From Actinomycetota bacterium (lineage in GTDB: Bacteria > Actinomycetota > Thermoleophilia > Solirubrobacterales > Solirubrobacteraceae), in NCBI GenBank assembly GCA_009699565.1, contig WLNX01000107.1, positions 1 through 6,196 of the forward strand: a stretch of 6,196 nt of DNA, read 5' to 3'. The notes beneath the pieces are model-generated. The model was not told where the DNA came from. It made no database searches and was given only the letters and a program-made list of their open reading frames with translations. Position numbers and translations under genes: made by a program. Positions 1-6,196 of this stretch are shown here, in pieces (position 1 is the first letter of the stretch; the number at the start of each line of letters is the position of its first letter).

Positions 1-1541
<1,541 letters not shown>

Positions 1542-1552
<11 letters not shown>

Positions 1553-1982
1553 TCGTTGCCTCCGTCGAGTTGCTTGAGCTGCTTGCGAATAGTCGCCAAA
1601 GAGTGACGATCGCCAGCAAAGTCAGGATCACGGCGCTGGCGACGCACCACTGGCAGATCGCCTTGATCGTGAACAGCTCCTGATAGGTCAGGTAGGCGCT
1701 ATAGAGAAAACCGATCAAGCTGAGCGCCGCGCTCACGAAGATCTGTGCGTCTCCGCGCAGGGCAAGCAGCGAGGCGACGATCGCGATGTAGCCGAAAAGC
1801 CCCATCAGCGCCACCGGCACGCCGTAGACGTCGGACCACTCGCTCGTCTGCACGACCTCGCAGCCGCCGGTGCTGCAGGCCGGCTCGATCCCCGCGTAGT
1901 GGACGTAGGTCAGATAGGCGGCAACCGCCACGCCAATCAGCGCCAGAGCCAGAGCCGTTCGGTAGAGGCGTCGGTCGAGCAC
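1542..1982 (-). CDS. Vitamin K epoxide reductase (VKOR) family membrane protein, DsbB-like role
   Basis: Small VKOR homologue of 146 residues without a fused thioredoxin domain. Bacterial VKORs replace DsbB: they take electrons from a DsbA-like partner and pass them to a quinone in the membrane. Four hydrophobic segments are visible, roughly residues 8-27, 54-75, 79-100 and 112-132. Cys36 and Cys41 (CSTGGC) lie in the loop after the first segment, followed by VQTSEW with Ser47. Cys110-Gln-Trp-Cys113 at the start of segment four is the quinone-proximal CXXC. The basic N-terminus (LDRRLYR) predicts a cytoplasmic N-terminus, which puts both cysteine pairs at the outer face as expected. The tail is a short Ser/Asn/Thr-rich stretch. 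The start is GTG; the next in-frame Met is residue 60, inside segment two, so GTG is the only sensible start. The Shine-Dalgarno is weak, suggesting coupling to the dsbA-like gene six bases upstream. The quinone acceptor is inferred from the family. Confidence 0.93.
1559..1563 (-). promoter_or_regulatory. Ribosome binding site of acnA, inside the VKOR gene
   Basis: On the minus strand GGAGG lies six bases before the acnA ATG at 1552, an ideal spacing. It sits in the last codons of the VKOR gene, so ribosomes finishing VKOR pass over it just before the ATGGCGGCTGA overlap. This fixes the acnA start and supports coupled translation. Confidence 0.8.
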
Positions 1983-1988
1983 TCGCTG

Positions 1989-2720
1989 TTACTTGAGCAG
2001 CGCGTCGAACGCGGACTTGAAGGCGTCGGCGTTGCTGATCTCAACTTCGAGCTTGGTGTAGGGGCCACCGGTGGGGCCAACGACGAACGACGGCGTCGAG
2101 GCGATCCCGTACTTCTCCGCGCTGGCGGTAGCGTCGGCGATTGGCACGGCGGCGGCGGGCGTGGTGCGGAAGGCATTGGCCTTTGAGGCGTTTACTCCCG
2201 CGCCGGCGTAGAGCCTGTTGATGAACGCGTCCGTGACGTAGCCGCTGCGCTCGGTGCCCTGGTTGAAGTAGAAGAGATGGGTGAAATTCCACTCAAGGTT
2301 CTGCTGCCCGGCGGCGGTGCCGGCGCGGGCGGCGGTCTCCGAATCGGGGCCGATGAACGTGAGCGGGTTGAACTCCATCCGCACCTTTCCGGTACGCACG
2401 TATTCATTGACCAGAATCGGCATCGTCGAGAGCGCGTAGTCGCGGCAGAACGGGCACTGATAGTCGGCGTATTCGATCATCGTGACCGGCGCCGTCTTCT
2501 TGCCGAGAGTGTTGCCCTTCTGCGGGATGCCGTCGAGCATCGCGGCGGTCTCCTTGACGCCCTTGAGCGGCGCGTTGGAATCGGTCGCGGCCGTATTGGT
2601 CGTATCGCCGGAGCTGAGAACGATCAGGATCGCGGCGACGACAACGACGACGGCGATGAGGCCAGCAATCATCACGTTGCGGCGCTTGTTTGGTTGCGGG
2701 GGGCTGTATCCGGTGCTCAT
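1989..2720 (-). CDS. DsbA-like membrane-anchored thioredoxin-fold oxidoreductase
   Basis: Probable disulfide-forming oxidoreductase of 243 residues acting outside the cytoplasmic membrane. After a basic N-terminus (NKRRN, 11-15) comes one hydrophobic segment (about 16-35) serving as signal anchor. A Thr/Asn/Asp-rich linker runs to about residue 55, and the rest is a thioredoxin fold of the DsbA/Thioredoxin_4 type. The active site is Cys89-Pro-Phe-Cys92 in EYADYQCPFCRD. The cis-proline loop is Thr209-Pro210 in IASTPSFVV. The helical insertion lies between these. The only two cysteines are those of the active site, so it fits a dedicated oxidase rather than a reductase relay. The VKOR gene starts six bases after its stop and is the obvious reoxidising partner. 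The ATG at 2720 is the first start after an in-frame stop. A GAGGG lies almost against the ATG, closer than ideal. DsbA/DsbG/MdbA naming cannot be settled from sequence alone. Confidence 0.93.
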   Translation of the reverse strand: MSTGYSPPQPNKRRNVMIAGLIAVVVVVAAILIVLSSGDTTNTAATDSNAPLKGVKETAAMLDGIPQKGNTLGKKTAPVTMIEYADYQCPFCRDYALSTMPILVNEYVRTGKVRMEFNPLTFIGPDSETAARAGTAAGQQNLEWNFTHLFYFNQGTERSGYVTDAFINRLYAGAGVNASKANAFRTTPAAAVPIADATASAEKYGIASTPSFVVGPTGGPYTKLEVEISNADAFKSAFDALLK

Positions 2721-2755
2721 TCCCTCATTCTCGCAGGTTCAGTGAAAGTGGTGCG
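2721..2755. other. Short divergent intergenic region between dsbA-like and DUF427 genes
   Basis: These 35 bases separate two genes that start in opposite directions. Both promoters must lie here or reach into the neighbouring coding sequences. I see no convincing -35/-10 pair on either strand. The minus strand has GAGGG next to the dsbA-like ATG, and the plus strand has GAAAG (2744-2748) before the ATG at 2756. If the DUF427 protein really starts at 2801, the region is 80 bases long and has room for ordinary divergent promoters. Confidence 0.5.
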
Positions 2756-3265
2756 ATGATCGCGTCGAAGCGCATCATGCGTAACGAATTCAGGCCGCAA
2801 ATGGAGAATGTCTGGGATTACCCCCGCCCACCGCGAGTGGAACCGTCGAAGCGCCGCGCCAAGGTCGAACTGGGCGGCCAGACCATCGCCGACAGCGACC
2901 GTGCCCTTCGTGTTCTGGAGACGAGCCACCCTCCCGTGATCTACATCCCGGCCGAGGACTTTGCCGACGGGTCCCTCTCCCCCTCCAACGCCGGCCGAAG
3001 CTTCTGCGAATTCAAAGGCTTCGCGGAGTATCTCGACATAACAGGCGCAGACACGACAGCCCTCGCTGCGGGCTGGACCTACCCGGCTCCAACCAAGGGC
3101 TTCGAGGCGCTCGCAGGCCATGTTGCGGTCTACCCCGAAAAGATGGGCCGCTGCCTGCTGGACGACGAAGTGGTGCGCGCTCAGGAGGGAGATTTCTACG
3201 GCGGGTGGGTCACCGATGACATCGCCGGGCCGCTCAAGGGGGGTCCGGGGACGCGCGGCTGGTAA
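2756..3265 (+). CDS. DUF427 domain-containing protein, function unknown
   Basis: Protein of 169 residues of the DUF427 family (Pfam NTP_transf_9, PF04248); despite that Pfam name I know of no established reaction. Recognisable family signatures in order: VWDYPRPP (19-26), GQTIADSDRALRVLETSHPP (41-60), a proline-containing YIPAED (63-68), SFCEFKG (82-88), AGWTYPAP (105-112), AGHVAVYP (120-127), and the C-terminal GDFYGGWVTDDIAGP (145-159) ending in KGGPGTRGW. It is soluble, with no signal peptide or membrane segment. The start is uncertain: ATGs occur at 2756, 2777 and 2801. Family similarity only begins near residue 17, so 2801 is plausible; 2756 is kept because a weak GAAAG precedes it. The reading frame stays open back to an ATG at 2690, but that start lies inside the divergent dsbA-like gene. 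The gene is 53 bases ahead of the glutamate decarboxylase on the same strand and is probably co-transcribed with it. A functional link is not established. Confidence 0.88.
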   Translation: MIASKRIMRNEFRPQMENVWDYPRPPRVEPSKRRAKVELGGQTIADSDRALRVLETSHPPVIYIPAEDFADGSLSPSNAGRSFCEFKGFAEYLDITGADTTALAAGWTYPAPTKGFEALAGHVAVYPEKMGRCLLDDEVVRAQEGDFYGGWVTDDIAGPLKGGPGTRGW

Positions 3266-3278
3266 CGCTGCTGGATAG

Positions 3279-3308
3279 TCTCTGCGCAACGCAAGTCCAA
3301 AGCAGAGG
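3279..3308 (+). promoter_or_regulatory. Candidate hairpin covering part of the gad ribosome binding site
   Basis: CTCTGC at 3280-3285 pairs with GCAGAG at 3302-3307, and a T-G wobble (3279/3308) adds a seventh pair, around a 16-base loop. The right arm includes the first half of the GAGGAG ribosome binding site of the decarboxylase. If it forms in mRNA it could reduce initiation. The stem is short and the loop long, so it may be chance. Confidence 0.3.
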
Positions 3309-3310
3309 AG
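3305..3310 (+). promoter_or_regulatory. Ribosome binding site deciding the GTG start of glutamate decarboxylase
   Basis: GAGGAG is followed by an eight-base spacer and GTG at 3319. It is the best Shine-Dalgarno match upstream of this gene and selects the GTG over the next in-frame ATG (codon 36), which would remove the N-terminal segment. Confidence 0.85.
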
Positions 3311-3318
3311 CAGATCCC

Positions 3319-4707
3319 GTGGCAAAGAAGAAGCAGCAGCAGCAGCAACTGAGCGTCAATCCGGTCTTCGCAAGGCCGGGAGACTCCGACGACTTCTCGA
3401 AGTACAAGATTCCGCCGGATCCGATGCTCCCTGCTGCCGCCTACCAAATCGTCCACGACGAGGCGATGCTCGACGGCAACGCACGCCTGAACCTCGCAAC
3501 CTTCGTCAGCACGATGATGGACGACGAGGCAAGAAGGCTCTACGCCGAGGCATTCGACAAGAACATGATCGACAAGGACGAGTACCCGGCAACCGCGGAG
3601 ATCGAAGACCGCTGCTGGAAGATGGTCGCCGACCTGTGGAACGCGCCCGACCCGGAGAACACGATCGGCACCTCCGCGATCGGCTCGTCAGAAGCCTGCA
3701 TGCTCGGCGGACTGGCGCTGAAGCGCCGCTGGCAGATCGCACGCCGCGCCGAGGGCAAGTCAACCGAGAAGCCGAACATCATCATGAGCAGCGCCGTCCA
3801 GGTGGTCTGGGAGAAGTTCGCCAACTACTGGGACGTCGAGCCACGCTACGTGCCGATTTCGCTCGACCACAAGACGCTCGACGGCCATCAGCTTGAGAAG
3901 TACGTCGACGAGAACACGATCGGGCTTGTCGCAATCATGGGCGTCACGTACACGGGGATGTACGAACCGGTCAAGGAGATTGCCGCCGCCCTCGACAAGA
4001 TCGAGAAGAAGACCGGATTCAACGTGCCGATCCACGTTGACGCGGCTTCGGGCGGCTTCATTGCGCCGTTCCTTCAGCCCGAGCTGGAGTGGGACTTCCG
4101 CGTCAAGCGCGTCCATTCGATCAACACCAGCGGCCACAAGTACGGCCTCGTCTACCCCGGCCTCGGCTGGGTTGTGTGGCGAAAGGCGGAGTACCTGCCC
4201 GAGGACCTGATCTTCAAGGTCACCTACCTCGGAGGCGAGATGCCGACGCTGGCAATCAACTTCTCGCGCCCGGGCGCGCAGGTGCTGCTGCAGTACTACG
4301 CCTTCATGCGGCTCGGTTTCGAGGGCTACCGCGAGGTTCAAGCGCGCTGCCGCGACGTCGCCCGCCATCTGGCCAAGAAGATCGGCGAGATGGGACCGTT
4401 TGAGATGTGGAACGACGGCTCCGACATCCCAGTCTTTGCCTGGTACTTGAAGAAGGACGCAAGTCCCAACTGGGACCTGCACGACCTGTCAAACCTGCTG
4501 CGCCAGAAGGGCTGGCAGGTTCCTTCCTACCCGATGCCCGACGACATCCCGGACCTCACCGTCCAGCGAATCGTCGTCCGCTCCGGACTCTCGTTCGACC
4601 TTGCCGACAGCCTGCTCAAGGACATGCAGGTCGCCGTCGACTACCTGCAGGCGCTCGATGGGCCGCTTCCGCGCGAAGGCCGCGCAACGCAGGCGTTCGC
4701 TCACTAG
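3319..4707 (+). CDS. gadB: Glutamate decarboxylase, PLP-dependent (GadB type)
   Basis: Decarboxylates L-glutamate to GABA and CO2 in the cytoplasm, consuming one proton per turnover; used in acid resistance or GABA metabolism. At 462 residues it matches E. coli GadB (466), and the fold is collinear with it. Visible residues, with E. coli equivalents from memory: Thr61-Phe62 in LNLATF (62/63, substrate), Ser123-Ser124 in GSSEACMLGG (126/127, phosphate), Gln161 (163), Asp241 in DAASGGF (243, pyridine nitrogen), and His273-Lys274 in SGHKYG (275/276, Schiff-base lysine). RPGAQ and GWQVPSYPM follow as in the family. The last residue is His462 in a short tail ending AFAH, close to E. coli His465, which closes the active site at neutral pH. 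The N-terminus (AKKKQQQQQ) differs from E. coli. No GadC-like antiporter is in the window. It lies downstream of a DUF427 gene and converges with an antiporter gene. Confidence 0.97.
   Translation: MAKKKQQQQQLSVNPVFARPGDSDDFSKYKIPPDPMLPAAAYQIVHDEAMLDGNARLNLATFVSTMMDDEARRLYAEAFDKNMIDKDEYPATAEIEDRCWKMVADLWNAPDPENTIGTSAIGSSEACMLGGLALKRRWQIARRAEGKSTEKPNIIMSSAVQVVWEKFANYWDVEPRYVPISLDHKTLDGHQLEKYVDENTIGLVAIMGVTYTGMYEPVKEIAAALDKIEKKTGFNVPIHVDAASGGFIAPFLQPELEWDFRVKRVHSINTSGHKYGLVYPGLGWVVWRKAEYLPEDLIFKVTYLGGEMPTLAINFSRPGAQVLLQYYAFMRLGFEGYREVQARCRDVARHLAKKIGEMGPFEMWNDGSDIPVFAWYLKKDASPNWDLHDLSNLLRQKGWQVPSYPMPDDIPDLTVQRIVVRSGLSFDLADSLLKDMQVAVDYLQALDGPLPREGRATQAFAH
3334..3348 (+). repeat. CAG tract encoding a five-glutamine run at the GAD N-terminus
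   Basis: Four CAG codons and one CAA follow three lysine codons (AAG) at codons 3-5. The run gives a Lys3-Gln5 head on the protein. Such a short trinucleotide run is a possible slippage site, but at this length it may simply be a disordered basic/polar N-terminus. Confidence 0.7.
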
Positions 4708-4734
4708 CCGAGCCGACAACAACGAACCGCCTGC

Positions 4735-4763
4735 CTCCGCGGGCTAGGACTGGGCCCGCGGAG
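4735..4763. terminator. Candidate bidirectional terminator at the convergent gad/antiporter junction
   Basis: CTCCGCGGGC (4735-4744) and GCCCGCGGAG (4754-4763) form a perfect 10-bp, very GC-rich stem with a nine-base loop. It starts 28 bases after the decarboxylase stop and overlaps the last codons and stop of the antiporter gene on the other strand. No T-run follows on the plus strand; on the minus strand a mildly T-containing GTTCGTTGTTG follows. GC-rich hairpins without a U-tract are common at gene ends in actinobacteria, so a shared terminator is likely but unproven. Confidence 0.6.
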
Positions 4764-5928
4764 TAAGCCAGCGGCGCGAGAACGGGTCGGCGAAGCGGGT
4801 CGCCACCGAGCCGATCAAAGCGAGCACCAGCACGTATCCGGCCGTGATCGGCCCGATCCGCGCGTCTACTCCGGCGGCGACGGCCAGAGAGGCGATCACG
4901 ATCGCAAACTCGCCGCGAGGGATCAGCACCGTCGCTGCCCGCAGCTTGGCTGATGGCCGGCCGCCCGCGCGGCCCGCCACGTACCAGCCGGTCGCCATCT
5001 TGCCGGCGATACCGGCCGCGCAGAGGAGGGCGACCCAGCCGGCTTCGGGGAGCAGCCCGCTCAGCTCGATCTGCAAGCCGAAGAAGACAAAGAAGGCGGC
5101 GGCGAAGAGATCGCGCAGTGGCGCCAGCGTGCTGCGCGTGCGGTCCGCCAAGCGACCGGACACGACGATGCCGACTAGGAAGGCGCCGACCGCCGCCGAC
5201 ACCTGAACCAGTTCGGCCATTCCGGCGACCAGCAGCGTCACGCCGAGCATCATCAGCACCAGCGACTCCCCGCTGGCCGAACCGAAAGCGCGCTCGGCGT
5301 GCGAGGCGCCACGAACGGCAAAGACGAGGACCAGTGCGACAACTGCCAAAGCGACTGCCATCGAGCCGAGCGCAGCGGCGAGCGCACCGCCGGCCAGCAG
5401 CACGGTCAGCAGCGGAAGGTAGGCAGCCATCGCGACGTCCTCGATCACAAGGATTGAAAGCACGCCTTGCGTTTCGCGGTTGCCGATCCTTCCAAGGTCT
5501 TCGATCGTGCGTGCGACGATTCCCGACGAAGAGGCCCACGCGATCCCGACCAGCGCAAAGATCGCAACTGCGTCGAGGCCCATCAAGAGGCCGATAGCGA
5601 TGGCGGGAATCACGTTGAGTACTCCGTCAACCACTCCCGCGCCGGCCTGGTGACGGAGCGTGCCGAGTAGCTCCTTGCCGGTGTATTCGAGGCCGATGAA
5701 GAAAAGCAGCAGCACGACGCCGATCGCAGCCCCTACGTCGATCACCTGAGATTGGACGTTGATCGGGCTCAGCCCAAGCAGCACGCCGACCGCGAGGTAG
5801 AAGGCGACCGGACTGGTCCGCAGTCGCTTGGCGAGCTTTGAGAGCAGCCCGAGCAGCAGCAGCAGGCCGCCGATCTCCAGCAGCACAACCGCAATATCGG
5901 TGCCCGGAGCGGCGGCGGCCAGCGCCAC
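4744..5928 (-). CDS. CPA2-family cation:proton antiporter (KhtU/KefB-like)
   Basis: Membrane protein of 394 residues that exchanges K+ or Na+ for H+ across the cytoplasmic membrane; ion specificity cannot be read from sequence. Around a dozen hydrophobic segments run from about residue 12 to the C-terminus. Family marks: TSPVAFYLAVGVLLG near the N-terminus, FFIGLEY, the Ser133-135 cluster in WASSSGIVA, Glu163-Asp164 in LVIEDVAMA at the ion-binding site, APLRDLFAAAFFVFFGLQIE (269-288), and PRGEFA (337-342). There is no C-terminal RCK/TrkA-N domain as in KefB/KefC; regulation comes instead from the separate TrkA-C protein encoded just upstream, as in KhtT/KhtU. The start is GTG at 5928, four bases after that gene's stop, with GAGGG 11 bases ahead. 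A longer frame begins at TTG 5976 (410 residues) but would overlap the neighbour by 44 bases and add a hydrophilic stretch before the first membrane segment, so I reject it. Confidence 0.92.
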   Translation of the reverse strand: MALAAAAPGTDIAVVLLEIGGLLLLLGLLSKLAKRLRTSPVAFYLAVGVLLGLSPINVQSQVIDVGAAIGVVLLLFFIGLEYTGKELLGTLRHQAGAGVVDGVLNVIPAIAIGLLMGLDAVAIFALVGIAWASSSGIVARTIEDLGRIGNRETQGVLSILVIEDVAMAAYLPLLTVLLAGGALAAALGSMAVALAVVALVLVFAVRGASHAERAFGSASGESLVLMMLGVTLLVAGMAELVQVSAAVGAFLVGIVVSGRLADRTRSTLAPLRDLFAAAFFVFFGLQIELSGLLPEAGWVALLCAAGIAGKMATGWYVAGRAGGRPSAKLRAATVLIPRGEFAIVIASLAVAAGVDARIGPITAGYVLVLALIGSVATRFADPFSRRWLTPRAQS

Positions 5929-5932
5929 CGGC

Positions 5933-6196
5933 CTATCGACCCTCGAAGAGTGCTTCTGCTTGGCGCACGCCGTCAAGCGTGCCGACGACGATCACCGTGT
6001 CGCCCGCCTCAAACGCCTGGTCCGGAGTCGGCGCGGGGATTGCCTCGCTGCCGCGCAGCAGCGCGATGATCGACACGCCGGTCCGCGTCCGCAGCTGAGA
6101 GTCGGCGATCGTCCGACCGGCAAACTGCGTACCGGGGGCGATGTCAACCCATTCGATTACGAGCCCGCCGACGGCCTCGCGAACGGCTCCGAGGCT
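5933..6196 (-). CDS. TrkA-C (RCK_C) domain antiporter regulatory subunit, KhtT-like, 5' end cut off
   Basis: The last 87 residues of a protein whose start lies beyond the window. The translation shows LVIEWVDIAPGTQFAGRTI, then TGVSIIALLRG, and FEAGDTVIVVGT before ending LFEGR. This is the RCK_C/TrkA-C ligand-binding fold with its usual closing GD-T-V-VVG strand. In B. subtilis KhtTU a small protein with this domain gates the adjacent CPA2 antiporter. Here the antiporter starts four bases after this stop, the same arrangement, so it is very probably the cytoplasmic gating subunit of that transporter. The ligand is unknown; nucleotides are known RCK_C ligands in related proteins. The total length is unknown; KhtT itself is about 165 residues. 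Confidence 0.88.
   Translation of the reverse strand, partial: SLGAVREAVGGLVIEWVDIAPGTQFAGRTIADSQLRTRTGVSIIALLRGSEAIPAPTPDQAFEAGDTVIVVGTLDGVRQAEALFEGR

Noticed and set aside
2686..2711. Possible plus-strand promoter (TTGTTT with TATCCG) upstream of the DUF427 gene
   Set aside because: The -10 match is poor, the spacing is only about 15 bases, and it lies inside the dsbA-like coding sequence; not supportable as a promoter.
2717..3325. 202-codon minus-strand open frame covering the DUF427 gene
   Set aside because: It is a shadow of the DUF427 frame, which carries all the conserved motifs; its own translation shows no known domain.
3760..4482. 240-codon open frame on the minus strand inside gad
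   Set aside because: It is antisense to a clear glutamate decarboxylase with intact active-site residues; the composition is a GC-rich shadow and no family is recognisable.
4616..5539. 307-codon minus-strand open frame overlapping the antiporter and the end of gad
   Set aside because: Arg-rich, low-complexity translation in another frame of the antiporter gene; no domain, and it crosses into gad.
5929..5976. N-terminal extension of the antiporter to a TTG at 5976
   Set aside because: It would overlap the TrkA-C gene by 44 bases and add a hydrophilic stretch not expected in the family; the GTG at 5928 just after the neighbour's stop fits better.

Overview
The window is GC-rich and almost fully coding. 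It reads as the chromosome of an actinobacterium. The aconitase resembles actinobacterial AcnA/SacA, and a membrane-anchored DsbA-like protein paired with a small VKOR is the usual actinobacterial disulfide-forming arrangement. A Thermoleophilia/Solirubrobacterales-type soil lineage would fit, but I cannot prove that from the sequence. There are no mobile elements, CRISPR arrays, tRNAs or rRNAs, and no gene-free stretch above about 60 bases.

Left half, minus strand (read from 2720 down to 1): a DsbA-like thioredoxin-fold protein, a VKOR-family membrane protein, and aconitase A cut off by the window edge. Spacing is very tight: 6 bases between dsbA-like and VKOR, and an 11-base overlap between VKOR and acnA. 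The three are probably one transcript. DsbA-like and VKOR should work as a pair: the DsbA-like protein oxidises exported proteins and VKOR reoxidises it into the quinone pool. Aconitase is a cytoplasmic TCA-cycle Fe-S enzyme with no obvious shared chemistry.

Middle, plus strand (2756 to 4707): a DUF427 protein of unknown function, then a glutamate decarboxylase close in length and active-site layout to E. coli GadB. The DUF427 gene diverges from dsbA-like across only 35 bases, or 80 if a later start is used. The decarboxylase has a strong ribosome binding site.

Right side, minus strand (6196 down to 4744): the C-terminal end of a TrkA-C/RCK_C regulatory protein, followed four bases later by a CPA2-family cation:proton antiporter. 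This is a KhtT/KhtU-like K+(or Na+)/H+ antiporter with its gating subunit. It converges on the decarboxylase, and a perfect 10-bp GC-rich inverted repeat lies at the junction as a candidate shared terminator.

The right two thirds therefore holds two proton-related functions side by side: proton-consuming glutamate decarboxylation and cation/proton exchange. No GadC-type glutamate/GABA antiporter is visible. I do not see an undescribed system. The points most worth checking are the GAD C-terminal histidine, the single-stop junction between DsbA-like and VKOR, the acnA overlap, and the two hairpins.
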